DNA of 64,000 nucleotides from Octadecabacter temperatus (GCF_001187845.1 NZ_CP012160.1:1054001-1118000), one strand, 5' to 3'. Positions 16,306 to 27,083 are shown, counted from the first letter of the stretch. Made by a program: numbers and translations. The notes: a model not told the origin generated them from the sequence alone.

Positions 16306-16934
16306 TTTCGGAAGTGACGACTGGATTTGATCTGGTCCCAAGCCCAAACAACTTCGGAAAGCTGTTCTTCTTGGCTGCGATCCCCGCCGTTCATGTCAGG
16401 GTGCAGCACTTTGATAAGCTTCTTATAAGCCTTGCGGATTTCAGGCTTGGCCCAGTGATCCTTGGCTTCCAGAATATCAATCGCTTTGCGTTCCGTTGCA
16501 GGCAACTTACGCGTTGACCCTGTTATGGACTTGCCCGGGTTCTGCGTCGCGTTCACGCCCAACACCTGATGGGGATCATCAACGCCTAGACGCGCCCATG
16601 CGCGCTGCTCGTCGGACTTCTTCATCGAAGACGTCTCACGCTCCCAAACGCGGTCCTTGGATTGCTGCGCGTTGATCTCGGCCTCGGTCGTGCCGTCAAA
16701 GAAGTTCCAGCCCAAATTATACTCTCGCACGTGATCTTTGCAAAACCAGTAGAAGTCATCCAAGACATCAGGGTTTTTGGGGGCACGGTACAAGCCCGGC
16801 TCAGTACAGCCAGGTTTCTCGCAAACCCGTTTTGACGTCTCTGACGCACCAGACATGCCACGGCGTCCGCGCGGATTCTTCTTTTTGCTGGCCGAAACCG
16901 ACATATTGAAACCAAATGGATCGTCTTTTGACAT
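16302..16934 (-). CDS. J-domain (DnaJ-like) protein with N-terminal cysteine-rich part
   Basis: The 210-residue protein ends in a J-domain: AYKKLIKVLHPDMNGGD holds the HPD triad that stimulates Hsp70 ATPase. The N-terminal part has Cys in CEKPGC and WFCKDHV, which could bind a metal. No Gly/Phe region or central zinc domain is present, so this is a specialised co-chaperone. The frame extends upstream to 17057, but the ATG at 16934 (MSKDDPFGF) has an AAGG site and avoids overlap with the divergent bolA. Pairing of a J-protein with BolA hints at iron-sulfur or stress biology; that is inference. Confidence 0.85.
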   Translation of the reverse strand: MSKDDPFGFNMSVSASKKKNPRGRRGMSGASETSKRVCEKPGCTEPGLYRAPKNPDVLDDFYWFCKDHVREYNLGWNFFDGTTEAEINAQQSKDRVWERETSSMKKSDEQRAWARLGVDDPHQVLGVNATQNPGKSITGSTRKLPATERKAIDILEAKDHWAKPEIRKAYKKLIKVLHPDMNGGDRSQEEQLSEVVWAWDQIKSSRHFRN

Positions 16935-16999
16935 GGTGTTACCTTTCCGACTCGGACGATAGATATTAGACCAACGACGCGAGGATTGAAGGGGCAGAA

Positions 17000-17263
17000 G
17001 TGAAAATAATGGGTCTTGAACAACAAATAAATGATGCTTTGGTAGCCGCGCTCTCACCGACGACGCTTGCCGTGATCAATGAGAGCCATTTACACGCGGG
17101 TCATTCTGGCGATGACGGGTCTGGTGAAAGCCATTGGCGGGTTGAAATTACGGCGCCTGCGCTGGACGGGAAATCCCGTATCGCAAAGCATCGCGCGATC
17201 CACGCCGCACTTGGTACAGACATCATCGGGCGTATTCACGCCCTGTCGCTTCAGATTTCGTAG
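17000..17263 (+). CDS. bolA: BolA family protein
   Basis: The 87-residue product matches the BolA fold, with SHLHAGHSGDDGSGESHWRVEI and the C-terminal KHRAIHAALG helix containing the conserved His. BolA proteins pair with monothiol glutaredoxins and act in iron-sulfur cluster handling or as regulators. GTG at 17000 has AAGGGG six bases upstream; an ATG at 17009 (MGLEQQINDAL) is the alternative start. It is divergent from the J-domain gene. Confidence 0.9.
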   Translation: MKIMGLEQQINDALVAALSPTTLAVINESHLHAGHSGDDGSGESHWRVEITAPALDGKSRIAKHRAIHAALGTDIIGRIHALSLQIS

Positions 17264-17269
17264 GTTTCG

Positions 17270-17806
17270 TTATTCCGCGGGGTGTTGGGGTTGGTCGTCG
17301 TTTGATGGCGCCCCAGCCGCACGACGCTTGTTCCACGGAAACACGAACGGCGCATTGAGGGTTTCACTCACGCGGTCTTTGGCTTCCAAGGGCATCGTCT
17401 CGTCGCTTTCAGGTTCAACAACGTCAACAACAGGCGCGTCTTCGATCGGAGCGTCCGTTTCCGATGCAGCTGCAATGTCTTCGACTGCCACGTCAGGCTC
17501 AGTCACGTCTTCTAGAACTTCGGTCTGGTCTTCGATGAGGGCGGCCACTTCTGGCGCGTCTTCAACCTGCAATTCAATCGCGCGGCGGAATACGAGCATG
17601 TTTTGAAACGTCGTATTCTTTCCGGTCAAACCAACGCGTTCTTCAACGGGCAGTGTGTCTGTGCGCTGGTATTCCCAACCATCCGCACCAAGGTCGTTCA
17701 TCACCGATTGCAGTGCATTCGCAAACCGCGCTGGCGTGCCTTTGACGCCCTTGGCCTTTAGCCCGCGCATCGGTGCTGGCACTACTTTATACTCAAATCC
17801 GGTCAT
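17270..17806 (-). CDS. DUF4177-like protein with acidic tail
   Basis: The 178-residue protein has an N-terminal domain (FEYKVVPAP ... MNDLGADGWEYQRTDTLP ... NMLVFRR) that resembles DUF4177. It is followed by about 85 residues rich in Glu, Asp, Ala and Val that look disordered. No signal peptide or membrane segment is present. The function is unknown. Six bases separate its stop from that of the convergent bolA. Confidence 0.75.
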   Translation of the reverse strand: MTGFEYKVVPAPMRGLKAKGVKGTPARFANALQSVMNDLGADGWEYQRTDTLPVEERVGLTGKNTTFQNMLVFRRAIELQVEDAPEVAALIEDQTEVLEDVTEPDVAVEDIAAASETDAPIEDAPVVDVVEPESDETMPLEAKDRVSETLNAPFVFPWNKRRAAGAPSNDDQPQHPAE

Positions 17807-17965
17807 GACTTACCTCACTCTGCCCGAGAGAGTTGTATCAAGAGTGGGCTTTAACGCAAAGCAATCATTGGATTTTTTAGAAACGTACTAAGGGTAGTAG
17901 CGCAAGATCGCGCTACCCCAACATCTTCGTTCGTTTCAGGGACCTTGGGGAACTTGAAGGGAGCG

Positions 17966-17986
17966 ACGGGGGCAACTTGCCCCCGT
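17966..17986 (-). terminator. Perfect inverted repeat downstream of gatB
   Basis: ACGGGGGCAA-C-TTGCCCCCGT is a perfect palindrome around one base, ten bases beyond the gatB stop on the minus strand. There is no T-run after it. It is the likely 3' end structure of the gatB message. Confidence 0.55.
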
Positions 17987-17996
17987 GTAGTCGTGC

Positions 17997-19508
17997 TTAT
18001 TGCGACAGCTTTTGAGAGACCAACTTGTTCACAGCCGCAGGATTCGCCTTGCCGCCCGTGGCCTTCATCACCTGACCAACGAACCAACCCGCAAGTTTCG
18101 GGTTCTCTTTCGCCTTGGCAACTTGGTCTGGGTTGGCGGCAATAATCTCATCTACAGCCGCCTCAATCGCGCCCGTATCCGTGACCTGCTCCATACCTTC
18201 GGTCTTTACGATCTCTTCTGGATCGCGGTCTTGGGTATAGGCAATCTCGAACACGTCTTTGGCAATCTTGCCGCTGATCTTTTCGGATTTGATCAAGCTT
18301 ACGATCTGGCCAAGTCGGGTGGCAGAAATCGGGCTGTCCGCGATGTCTTTGTCGTCCTTTTTCAGGCGGCCAAACAGCTCATTGATGACCCAGTTGGCCG
18401 CAAGCTTGCCGTCATTACCTTCCGCAACGGCTTCAAAGAAACCAGCGTTCACAACATCCGCCGTTAGCACTGAGGCATCGTAGTCGGACAATTTAAAATC
18501 TTTGATGAAACGGGCCTTTTTCGCGTCCGGGAGTTCGGGCAGGGAGGCCGCGATGTCATCGACCCAAGCCTGTTCAATTTCCAATGGCAGCAGGTCTGGA
18601 TCGGGGAAGTAGCGGTAATCATGCGCTTCTTCTTTGGATCGCATGGACCGCGTTTCGTCTTTGTCCGGATCATACAGGCGTGTTTCCTGAACGATCTCGC
18701 CACCATCCTCGATGATCGCGATCTGACGGCGCGCTTCGTGCTCAATCGCAGCTTGGATAAAGCGCATGGAGTTCATGTTCTTGATCTCGCAACGGGTGCC
18801 CAGAACGCCAAAATCGCCAGTCTCTTGGAACTTTTCATAGTCACCAGGGCGGCACACGGACACGTTTACGTCCGCCCGCAGGTTGCCGTTTTGCATGTTG
18901 CCATCGCACGTGCCCAAGTACCGCAGGATCTGGCGCAGCTTCACAACATAGGCAGCGGCTTCTTCTGGGCCGCGAATATCAGGGAAGGACACGATTTCCA
19001 TCAGGGCAACGCCTGTACGGTTCAGGTCAACGAAAGACATCGTTGGGTCCATATCGTGGATTGATTTACCCGCGTCTTGTTCAAGGTGGATACGTTCAAT
19101 GCGCACGTTGCGCGCAGTGCCATCGCCCATTTCGACCAAGACTTCACCTGTACCGACAATCGGGTGATATAGTTGCGAAATCTGATAGCCTTGGGGCAGG
19201 TCGGGGTAGAAATAGTTTTTGCGATCAAACGCAGAGTTCAGGTTGATCTCGGCCTTCAAACCAAGGCCCGTCTTTACCGCGTATGCCACGCATTCTTCGT
19301 TGATAACGGGCAACATGCCAGGCATGCCTGCGTCAACGAATGCGACGTTACTGTTAGGCTCCGCGCCGAACTGGGTGGATGCACCTGAGAACAGTTTCGC
19401 TTTGGTGGCGACCTGCGCGTGGACTTCTAGACCAATCACAAGCTCCCAGTCGCCAGTCATTCCGGCAATGGTTTTCACTTTTGGCGTCTCATAGGTGAGG
19501 TCAAGCAT
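17997..19508 (-). CDS. gatB: Asp-tRNA(Asn)/Glu-tRNA(Gln) amidotransferase subunit B
   Basis: The 503-residue protein starts [16 protein letters not shown] and carries the GatB signature [21 protein letters not shown], the catalytic-domain motif [23 protein letters not shown] ([15 protein letters not shown]) and a C-terminal YqeY-type tail ([17 protein letters not shown]). It converts misacylated Glu-tRNA(Gln) or Asp-tRNA(Asn) together with GatA and GatC, which are not in the window. The frame reaches 19562, but the ATG at 19508 has a GGAG site and gives the family N-terminus. Confidence 0.95.
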   Translation of the reverse strand: MLDLTYETPKVKTIAGMTGDWELVIGLEVHAQVATKAKLFSGASTQFGAEPNSNVAFVDAGMPGMLPVINEECVAYAVKTGLGLKAEINLNSAFDRKNYFYPDLPQGYQISQLYHPIVGTGEVLVEMGDGTARNVRIERIHLEQDAGKSIHDMDPTMSFVDLNRTGVALMEIVSFPDIRGPEEAAAYVVKLRQILRYLGTCDGNMQNGNLRADVNVSVCRPGDYEKFQETGDFGVLGTRCEIKNMNSMRFIQAAIEHEARRQIAIIEDGGEIVQETRLYDPDKDETRSMRSKEEAHDYRYFPDPDLLPLEIEQAWVDDIAASLPELPDAKKARFIKDFKLSDYDASVLTADVVNAGFFEAVAEGNDGKLAANWVINELFGRLKKDDKDIADSPISATRLGQIVSLIKSEKISGKIAKDVFEIAYTQDRDPEEIVKTEGMEQVTDTGAIEAAVDEIIAANPDQVAKAKENPKLAGWFVGQVMKATGGKANPAAVNKLVSQKLSQ

Positions 19509-19716
19509 ATCGCGCTCCGCATCAGGTTGTTGGGCGTTGTTAAGGGCTGAATAGCCCTGCACGCGCCGAGCTTCAAGACGACATCAAGCGGCTGCGTTGC
19601 GGTTCAACGTTGGGTAAACGCAATATCTGGTGTCCGATTGCGGAAACTTGCTTGTAACGCACGGGAATTGCCCGATTTTCTTGCAAATTTTTGAAGCATG
19701 GGCAAAGGTCTACGCG

Positions 19717-20583
19717 ATGTTTGCTTTTAGAAATCTCCTGGGGGGGATTCTCGCGATCACGATGGGAACTGCTGCGCTGGCTGAATGGCCGGTTGGTGGC
19801 CCTGCGAGCGAGACCCGCCCCCTAAGCCGCGCTGATGTGGTTGTAATGCGCACGCAGGCCGCCCTAACGCGGGCCGAAGACGCGCGGCTGACCGCAATCG
19901 CAGCGCTTGCAGAAGCGCGCCCGACGTCGCGTCCCGTTTATATGGTGCGCTATCCGGTCACGCTGTCGCAAAACCCGTCGCAGCGCCCGGTGATGCGCAC
20001 CAATTACATTCCTGACACCCGTTGGGATTTCGTCAGCGGATCAGACAGTTGGACGCGTGCGGCACTTGCATCGTTGCGAAGCCACGGCAGCCTCATGGAA
20101 GAAACTGTGCCGCGTGATATCGCGGACTGGTGTCCAGCTTATGAGGAAAACCCACCGCATTTGCGCCGTGCATTTTGGGTCGGCATGATGTCTGCCTTGG
20201 CCAAGCACGAAAGCACCTATCGCCCCACCGCGGTTGGCGGGGGCAATCTTTGGTACGGATTGCTGCAAATCTATCCTGACACAGCGCGTCGTTATGGGTG
20301 TCGCGCAACAACGGGTGAGCAACTCAAGGATCCCGAAGACAATCTTAGCTGCGCCATTCGCATCATGAATGTGACCGTGCCGCGTGATCAGGCCATCGCA
20401 ATTCGCGACAGTCGTTGGCGTGGTGTAGCGGCTGATTGGGGCCCAATGACCCATCGGTCCAAGATCGCTGAGATGTCCGCATGGACGCGACGCCAAGAAT
20501 ACTGCGTTTCGCGCCGCTCAATCCGCCCGCAAGCACGCCCGATCGTGCAAGCGACGCTGTCGACCATGAACGACGACAGCTAA
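19717..20583 (+). CDS. Lytic transglycosylase (SLT domain) exported protein
   Basis: The 288-residue protein has a signal peptide (FRNLLGGILAITMGTAALA) and a C-terminal SLT domain with the catalytic Glu in ALAKHESTYRPTAVGGG and the GLLQIYPDTARRYG strand. It should cleave peptidoglycan glycan strands in the periplasm. An Ala/Arg-rich region between the signal and the domain looks like a spacer. The ATG at 19717 is chosen because the signal peptide begins there; the frame is open from 19630. Its end overlaps the convergent gene by four bases. Confidence 0.88.
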   Translation: MFAFRNLLGGILAITMGTAALAEWPVGGPASETRPLSRADVVVMRTQAALTRAEDARLTAIAALAEARPTSRPVYMVRYPVTLSQNPSQRPVMRTNYIPDTRWDFVSGSDSWTRAALASLRSHGSLMEETVPRDIADWCPAYEENPPHLRRAFWVGMMSALAKHESTYRPTAVGGGNLWYGLLQIYPDTARRYGCRATTGEQLKDPEDNLSCAIRIMNVTVPRDQAIAIRDSRWRGVAADWGPMTHRSKIAEMSAWTRRQEYCVSRRSIRPQARPIVQATLSTMNDDS

Positions 20584-20999
20584 AAGACCGAGAACGGGTG
20601 GCGCTGGGCGGTTATTCCCGCGTCTTTCAACGCTTTCTGAAATGCATCCACTGGTGGTGACACATCTGGTGGCAGACGCGTATGCGTTCCGCCCACATGA
20701 ATAAGCGTGATTTTCATGCCGCCATCGAACTTGCGGTCTAACCTTACGTGATCAATGTCTGCCGTTTCGCCGCTGCGCAGAGCAGAGCCCCAAACAATGC
20801 GTTGCGGCCAAACTTCGACCCATGTTCGTGTGTCGCGGATCACGTCCCAAAGGGCGGGCAGGGTGAAAGCGACGGCAATAACGACAATCCACCACGCGGC
20901 GCTCAGGCTGATCCAAAGCGCGAAAATCGCGACCCACGCGCCAAACAATGGCAGGGCAACGCCCCAGCGTCGGCCACGGCGCTCGTGCCGATAAATCAT
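20580..20999 (-). CDS. Two-helix membrane protein of unknown function
   Basis: The 139-residue product has a basic start (MIYRHERRGRRWG), two adjacent membrane segments (VALPLFGAWVAIFALWISL and AAWWIVVIAVAFTLPAL) and a cytoplasmic beta-rich tail (RIVWGSALRSGETADIDHVRL) that may be a PH-like domain. Its ATG overlaps the stop of the 20996-21514 gene by four bases, so the two form a coupled pair. No function is assigned. Confidence 0.72.
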   Translation of the reverse strand: MIYRHERRGRRWGVALPLFGAWVAIFALWISLSAAWWIVVIAVAFTLPALWDVIRDTRTWVEVWPQRIVWGSALRSGETADIDHVRLDRKFDGGMKITLIHVGGTHTRLPPDVSPPVDAFQKALKDAGITAQRHPFSVF

Positions 21000-21514
21000 C
21001 GCACCCGCATTGCGCGTTTGATGTCGTCCAATGCGTCGCGTTGCCGATCACTCAGGGTGGTTACGCTGGCCTTTAGAAGCTCCAACAATGGTTCCATCTG
21101 TTCAGCACCGCCAATTTTGTAAAGCTTGCGGGAAATGCGTGCCACGGCCGGATCAGCCCCGCCGCATTCAGACATAAACCAACGGCCCAAGACTTCCATT
21201 TCCTCGGCTTCTTCCGCGTCGGCACGCAGTTTTGACCGGATTTGGATTTGCAAAAGCTTGCGTTGCTCTGCCGTTGGAAGGTCATCCAGTTCAATAAATG
21301 CAGCCCCAATCGCAGCGATGGCGAGGCGCGGGTCTTCAATGTTTTCAACAGGGTGCACGTTCATTTTGCGGCTGAACCCGAACCGCCGCGCGGCAAGGCG
21401 CACATCGTTGGCCATATCTGCAACATCGCCAACCACGTCGCGTGCGTTTCGCGCACGTTGTGCCCAGAAATACGCGGCCCCAATGATCCCAAGAAGTGCA
21501 ATGATAAACGGCAT
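20996..21514 (-). CDS. Membrane-anchored helical protein
   Basis: The 172-residue product has one N-terminal membrane segment (FIIALLGIIGAAYFWA) and a helical cytoplasmic domain of about 110 residues (AIAAIGAAFIELDDLPTAEQRKLLQ and ALDDIKRAMRVR). The helical part is reminiscent of TerB-type domains, but I cannot be firm. It is the first gene of a coupled pair with 20580-20999, 50 bases upstream of the pepN stop-to-start context. Confidence 0.7.
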   Translation of the reverse strand: MPFIIALLGIIGAAYFWAQRARNARDVVGDVADMANDVRLAARRFGFSRKMNVHPVENIEDPRLAIAAIGAAFIELDDLPTAEQRKLLQIQIRSKLRADAEEAEEMEVLGRWFMSECGGADPAVARISRKLYKIGGAEQMEPLLELLKASVTTLSDRQRDALDDIKRAMRVR

Positions 21515-21564
21515 AAACAGGTTCCCAATATGACTTTTCTAATGGATACCGCCGTTTAGCCCCT

Positions 21565-24126
21565 TCAGGAAGTCTGGTTTCCCAGCATGCGCCCAACCAT
21601 TTCGCCAGTGTCACGCGAAAGCCCCGATGTTGCGCCCAGCGTTTCAAGTGCCGCCCGCATCTTTGCTTGCCGATCCGCATCATAACGCGGCCACGTTTCA
21701 AAGGCCGCCGTCATCCGCGCGGTGGTTTGCGGGTTGATCGCATCAAGCTTGGCCAACCATTCTCCGAGAAGGGTGTAAGACGCGCCCGAAGCGTCATGAA
21801 AACCAGCCGAATTCCCCGCAAGCGCGCCAAACACAGCACGGAAACGGTTCGGGTTTTTCATATCGAAATCAGGCTCTTGCGTCATCATGATTGCCGTTTG
21901 TGCGGCGTTCTCAGGTGCGGCAAGTGAAACAGTCAAGCCAAACCATTTGTCCATCACCAAGCGATCATCGCGCCACTGCTTGCGGAACGCTTGGCTTTGG
22001 TCTTCGCCTTTGCCAATCATCCTCAATCCAGCAAGCCCCGCCAATTGCATGGTCATGTTGTCGGCCTCAGCAAAGGTTTTGGCCGCTGCCGCGCCACCGT
22101 CCAGCCGCGTCAACATCCCCAAAGCGGCGCGCGCGAGGCTACGCTTTCCGGCGGATTTAGCATCGGGCGAGTAGGGCCCGTCGACTGTATATTGGGCCAT
22201 GATAAGTGGCAGGATATCCTGCATATGTTGGGCAACCGCCAGCTTGAGGGCCTCGCTCGCGTGATAGATGGCCAGTGGGTCGGGCGTGGTGCCGGCATCA
22301 TGCAAGGCTTGGGCCACCTCACTTTCTGAAGGCTGGGAAACTGCCAAAGACCGGAACGCCGGATCAAGACTGTCATCGCGCATAATCGCGGCGACCCCGT
22401 CAAGGTAGGCCGCGTCCGGTGCTGCGTCTTTCGTAACGATCTGCTTCAAAACATCCATGGCCAATGCATCGCCAGCGTCCCATTTGTTGAACGGGTCCGT
22501 GTCATGGGCCATGAGGAACGCACGCTCGGCGCTGGTTTGCTGTCGTTGCAAGATCACGGGGGCTGAAAAGTCCCGCAGAATTGACGGAACAGGCTTGGTC
22601 GCGAGGCCATCGAAGGTGAAGCTTTGGGTGCTTTCAGTCATTTCAAGAACTGTTGTCGGCACAACTTCATCACCGTTCTCAGAAAGCAAACCAACGGCGA
22701 GCGGAATAACCTGCGCATGCTTTTCATCTTGTCCCGGTGTCGGCGGCGTTTCTTGTGCAAAATTAAGGGTGTAGGAGCCATCCCTGAAATCATCAGTGAC
22801 CGTGACACGCGGTGTTCCTGCTTGTGAATACCAGCGTTTGAATTGGGTTAGATCGCGGCCCGTTGAGTCCTCAAACACCTGCAACCAGTCTTCAATTGTT
22901 GCGGCGTCGCCATCATGGCGTTTGAAATAAAGATCGAGCGCATTGTAGTATTCGGTATCACCGACAAGGCGTTTAAGCATGCCAATGATCTCAGCACCTT
23001 TTTCATAAACGGTGATCGTGTAGAAGTTATTGATCTCAATAAAGCTTTCGGGGCGAACAGGGTGCGCGAGCGGGCCGCCGTCTTCGCGGAATTGACGGGA
23101 TCGCAGGGTGATTGCATCCTCAATCCGTTTAACCGCATGGCTGCCTTGGTCGCCCGTATATTGCTGGTCGCGGAAAACGGTCAGCCCTTCTTTTAGACAC
23201 AGCTGGAACCAATCGCGGCAGGTAATCCGGTTACCAGTCCAGTTATGGAAATACTCATGGGCGATGATCGCTTCGATGCGCTCAAAATTGGCATCGGTGC
23301 TGGTTTCGGGCGAGGCAAGAACACAGCTGGAGTTGAAGACGTTCAGTCCCTTGTTTTCCATAGCACCCATATTGAAGTCATCCACGGCGACAATGTTGAA
23401 GATGTCCAAGTCGTACTCACGCCCATAGACGTCTTCATCCCACTTCATTGACCGCTTAAGCGCTTCCATCCCGAAGGCGCATTTGTCCTCGTCAGAACCG
23501 GGGCGCACGTAAATGTTCAGGTCCACGTCCTTGCCGGACATCGTGGTAAAGGAGCTTGGGTGGGCGACCAGATTACCGGCCACCAATGCGAACAGATAGG
23601 CGGGCTTGGGCCACGGGTCGTGCCATTCGGCCCAGCCGTTACCGGATGCAACGGGGTTCCCGTTGGACAGCAACACAGGGTAGTCCCCCTCAACCCGCAC
23701 GGTGAACACGCTCATTACATCGGGGCGGTCAGGATAGAAGGTGATCTTACGAAAGCCCTCGGCCTCGCACTGCGTGCAATACATGCCGCCAGACATATAA
23801 AGCCCCTCAAGCGCGGTGTTGGTGCTTGGGGATATCTCAACCTCGGCTTCCCACACGAAGGGCTTGTCGGGGACATCGCATGTCAGGCCTTCGGACGTGA
23901 CTTTGGGCGAAACCTCAACGCCGTCAACCTTGGCGGAAATCAGCTTAATATCCTGACCATGCAGGAAGAATTCACCGGGAAAGTCCGTATTCGGGCGAAA
24001 CGAAGTCCGGCTGATCACGCGCGTCGCAGTGTCCGCCAGTTTAAAGGTCAGATGCACGTCATCCACGATATAGGCGAAGGGACGGTAGTCTTTGAGGTAA
24101 ATGGTTTGTGGGGCCGCGTCGGTCAT
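21565..24126 (-). CDS. pepN: Aminopeptidase N (M1 family)
   Basis: The 853-residue protein has the M1 hallmarks: GAMEN (near residue 254), the zinc site HEYFHNW with the distal Glu in LKEGLTVFRD, and the E. coli-type C-terminal DUF3458 region. It removes N-terminal residues from peptides in the cytoplasm. Length fits the E. coli PepN type (about 870). The 195-base gap to glcB is the divergent promoter region. Confidence 0.95.
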   Translation of the reverse strand: MTDAAPQTIYLKDYRPFAYIVDDVHLTFKLADTATRVISRTSFRPNTDFPGEFFLHGQDIKLISAKVDGVEVSPKVTSEGLTCDVPDKPFVWEAEVEISPSTNTALEGLYMSGGMYCTQCEAEGFRKITFYPDRPDVMSVFTVRVEGDYPVLLSNGNPVASGNGWAEWHDPWPKPAYLFALVAGNLVAHPSSFTTMSGKDVDLNIYVRPGSDEDKCAFGMEALKRSMKWDEDVYGREYDLDIFNIVAVDDFNMGAMENKGLNVFNSSCVLASPETSTDANFERIEAIIAHEYFHNWTGNRITCRDWFQLCLKEGLTVFRDQQYTGDQGSHAVKRIEDAITLRSRQFREDGGPLAHPVRPESFIEINNFYTITVYEKGAEIIGMLKRLVGDTEYYNALDLYFKRHDGDAATIEDWLQVFEDSTGRDLTQFKRWYSQAGTPRVTVTDDFRDGSYTLNFAQETPPTPGQDEKHAQVIPLAVGLLSENGDEVVPTTVLEMTESTQSFTFDGLATKPVPSILRDFSAPVILQRQQTSAERAFLMAHDTDPFNKWDAGDALAMDVLKQIVTKDAAPDAAYLDGVAAIMRDDSLDPAFRSLAVSQPSESEVAQALHDAGTTPDPLAIYHASEALKLAVAQHMQDILPLIMAQYTVDGPYSPDAKSAGKRSLARAALGMLTRLDGGAAAAKTFAEADNMTMQLAGLAGLRMIGKGEDQSQAFRKQWRDDRLVMDKWFGLTVSLAAPENAAQTAIMMTQEPDFDMKNPNRFRAVFGALAGNSAGFHDASGASYTLLGEWLAKLDAINPQTTARMTAAFETWPRYDADRQAKMRAALETLGATSGLSRDTGEMVGRMLGNQTS

Positions 24127-24321
24127 TTGAATCTCCGGTGATGTTGTGGAAACCTAGGCTTGGCGAGGCGGGGCTACAAGGTGCGCTGGGCGGTGATTGT
24201 CGCCCTAATTTTGATAACGGTTAGTAATAATTTTGAAGCCGCATTTAGTTGTCAATGTGTACCATGTGGCCTACGAAGTCCCTCAAGCGCTGTATACAGC
24301 CGCATGCAAAGGAAAAATATC

Positions 24322-26469
24322 ATGACCAACAGAGTAGATCGTGCCGGCCTATCCGTGGCGACGGAACTGGCTGACTTTATCGACACGCAGGCATTGCCTG
24401 GCACTGGCGTGGACGGCGATGTGTTTTGGTCTGGCCTGTCCGACCTTGTTCATGACTTTGGCCCCAAGAACAAAGCCCTGTTGGAAAAGCGCGATGCATT
24501 GCAAAGCCAAATTGACGATTGGCACAGCGCACGGATTGGCCAAGCCCACGACGAGGCCGGCTATGAAGCGTTCCTGCGTAAGATTGGGTATTTGGTCACA
24601 GAAGGTGAAGATTTCACAATCGACACCACAAACGTAGATCCCGAAATCGCAAGCATTCCTGGCCCGCAACTGGTTGTCCCAATCACCAACGCGCGTTTTG
24701 CGTTGAATGCCGCGAATGCGCGGTGGGGCAGCCTTTATGATGGCATGTATGGCACCGACGCGATGGGGCGTCATGCGCAGGGCAAAGGCTATGACCGTGG
24801 TCACGGTAGCCGTGTTGTGGCCCGCACCCGTGTGTTCCTTGATGATGCGTTCCCGATCCAAGGGGCGTCGCATGGGGATGCGGAAACCTATTGCGTAAAA
24901 GACGGTGCGTTGTTGGTGGATGGCAATGCCTTGATGATGCCAGAGCAATTCGTCGGCTTTACTGGTGACGCGGCAGAGCCAGAAACAATCCTTCTTAAGA
25001 ACAATGGCTTGCACGTTGAGTTGGTGTTCAATGCGAACCATCCGATTGGCGAGCATGACCGCGCGTCGTTGGCGGATGTGCGTCTTGAAAGCGCGGTTTC
25101 CGCGATCATGGATTGCGAAGATTCCGTGGCCTGTGTGGACGCTGAAGATAAGGTTTTGGCCTATGGGAACTGGCTTGGCCTAATGAAAGGCGACCTTGAA
25201 GCTGTGCTTGAAAAGGGCGGTAAAACTTTCACGCGACGTCTTCACGATGACCGCAGCTATACCGCGCCGGACGGTGGCACACTGACGCTTAAGGGGCGGG
25301 CACTTTTGTGGATCCGCAATGTCGGCCACTTGATGACGAACCCTGCCATTTTGGACCGTGATGGCAACGAAGTGTTTGAGGGCTTGATGGACGCGATGGT
25401 TACGACCCTGATCGCCAAGCACGACCTTGCACGCGAAAGCGGCAACTCGGTGCATGGCTCGGTTTATATCGTGAAGCCCAAGATGCACGGGCCAGAAGAG
25501 GTGGCGTTTACCAATGACATCTTTGCCCATGTGGAATCCACACTTGGCCTGCCGCAGCACACGATTAAGGTCGGCATCATGGACGAGGAACGCCGCACGT
25601 CGGTGAACCTTAAGGAATGTATCCGCGCCGCGAAATCACGTGTCGCATTCATCAACACGGGCTTCCTTGATCGCACAGGCGATGAAATTCACACCTCCAT
25701 GGAAGCTGGGCCATTTAGCCGTAAAGACTTTATCAAGCGCAAGGGCTGGATCGGTGCGTATGAAGACCAGAACGTCGACATCGGTCTGGAATGTGGTCTG
25801 TCCGGTAAGGCGCAGATCGGCAAAGGCATGTGGGCAATGCCCGATGCGATGGAAGCGATGATCGAACAGAAAATCGGACATCCGAAATCTGGCGCGAACT
25901 GTGCTTGGGTGCCATCGCCAACCGCGGCGACATTGCATGCGCTGCACTATCACAAGGTCGATGTGTTTGCGGTTCAACAAAAGCTGAAAGCAGGGGGGCG
26001 TCGCGCCTATGTTCAGGCATTGCTTGATATTCCGTTGGCAAGCTACCGTTCTTGGACGCCGGCGCAAATCATCCGCGAAGTTGAAAACAACGCGCAGGGT
26101 ATTCTTGGCTACGTTGTACGCTGGATCGATGCCGGTGTTGGCTGTTCCAAGGTGCCTGACATCAACAATGTCGGCTTGATGGAAGACCGCGCCACCTGCC
26201 GGATTTCAGCGCAACACATCGCCAACTGGCTGCACCACGGTGTCGTTAATGAGGCCGACACTATGGAAGCGATGCGTAAGATGGCAGGGGTCGTGGATGG
26301 GCAAAACGCCAGTGATCCGACCTATCGCCCGATGGCGCCAGATTTCGATGGAATTGCGTTCCAAGCAGCATGTGATCTGGTGTTCCGCGGCCGTGAACAG
26401 CCGTCGGGCTACACTGAACCCGTGCTGCACCGTCGTCGTTTAGAGTTGAAAGCACAGCGCAATTCGTGA
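24322..26469 (+). CDS. glcB: Malate synthase G
   Basis: The 715-residue protein matches malate synthase G along its length: [24 protein letters not shown] near the start, [15 protein letters not shown] with the catalytic-region acids, and [21 protein letters not shown]. It condenses glyoxylate with acetyl-CoA to malate. The frame is open from 24160, but the ATG at 24322 after AAAGGA is the family start. The GlcG-like gene follows by 72 bases, which is a common pairing. Confidence 0.95.
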   Translation: MTNRVDRAGLSVATELADFIDTQALPGTGVDGDVFWSGLSDLVHDFGPKNKALLEKRDALQSQIDDWHSARIGQAHDEAGYEAFLRKIGYLVTEGEDFTIDTTNVDPEIASIPGPQLVVPITNARFALNAANARWGSLYDGMYGTDAMGRHAQGKGYDRGHGSRVVARTRVFLDDAFPIQGASHGDAETYCVKDGALLVDGNALMMPEQFVGFTGDAAEPETILLKNNGLHVELVFNANHPIGEHDRASLADVRLESAVSAIMDCEDSVACVDAEDKVLAYGNWLGLMKGDLEAVLEKGGKTFTRRLHDDRSYTAPDGGTLTLKGRALLWIRNVGHLMTNPAILDRDGNEVFEGLMDAMVTTLIAKHDLARESGNSVHGSVYIVKPKMHGPEEVAFTNDIFAHVESTLGLPQHTIKVGIMDEERRTSVNLKECIRAAKSRVAFINTGFLDRTGDEIHTSMEAGPFSRKDFIKRKGWIGAYEDQNVDIGLECGLSGKAQIGKGMWAMPDAMEAMIEQKIGHPKSGANCAWVPSPTAATLHALHYHKVDVFAVQQKLKAGGRRAYVQALLDIPLASYRSWTPAQIIREVENNAQGILGYVVRWIDAGVGCSKVPDINNVGLMEDRATCRISAQHIANWLHHGVVNEADTMEAMRKMAGVVDGQNASDPTYRPMAPDFDGIAFQAACDLVFRGREQPSGYTEPVLHRRRLELKAQRNS

Positions 26470-26541
26470 TCTGTCGCGCCTGAAAACAATATCATCTGTC
26501 CCAAACCGTGGGGCAAAGAGCAAAGATTAAGGACTAGAAAA

Positions 26542-26970
26542 ATGGCTGATATCTCAATGAACAAGGCGCGGGTTATGATCCGCAAGGCAATGCAAAAAGG
26601 CCGTGAGCTGGACCTCAAGCCGCTTGCGGTTATCGTTTTGGATGCAGGCGGAAACGTTAAAGCATTTGAACGTGAAGACGGAACTGCACCGGGCCGCTAT
26701 GCGATTGCGCACGGCAAAGCCTACGGGTCTGTGATGCTAGGCATGGCAGGGACTGCGCAAATGGCGCGGGCTGAACAGCAAACCTATTTCATGGACGCCG
26801 CGAACGGCGTTTTTGGCGGCCAAGTCGTGCCTGTGCCTGGTGGTGTGCTGGTGCGCGACAAACGCGGTGCCGTTATTGGTGCGGTTGGGGTTACCGGCGA
26901 TCTGTCCGAAAATGATGCGATTTGTGCTGCATTTGGCATCGAGGCCGCAAATTTCGTAGCAGAAGTTTAG
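26542..26970 (+). CDS. GlcG/HbpS-type heme-binding family protein
   Basis: The 142-residue protein is a single GlcG/DUF336 domain (PLAVIVLDAGGNVKAFEREDG ... PVPGGVLVRDKRGAVIGAVGVTGDLSENDAICA). Members of this fold bind heme or small cofactors; GlcG itself is encoded in glycolate operons. It follows malate synthase G on the same strand, which supports a link to glycolate/glyoxylate use. No signal peptide is visible, unlike secreted HbpS. Confidence 0.85.
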   Translation: MADISMNKARVMIRKAMQKGRELDLKPLAVIVLDAGGNVKAFEREDGTAPGRYAIAHGKAYGSVMLGMAGTAQMARAEQQTYFMDAANGVFGGQVVPVPGGVLVRDKRGAVIGAVGVTGDLSENDAICAAFGIEAANFVAEV

Positions 26971-27083
26971 TAACGTTACGCCGAGTTAGCAGGAACAGCG
27001 ATTTGAGTTTTGCTGTTAACGCATTATTTGTTAAGTAACTGCTAAGAGATACCAGATAAAGTTCCTGCTAAAAGAGACGTGCA

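Noticed and set aside
27013..27034. Possible CtrA site (TTAAC ... TTAAG) before the PuuD-like gene
   Set aside because: The two TTAA halves are separated by 11 bases rather than the seven expected for a CtrA box.
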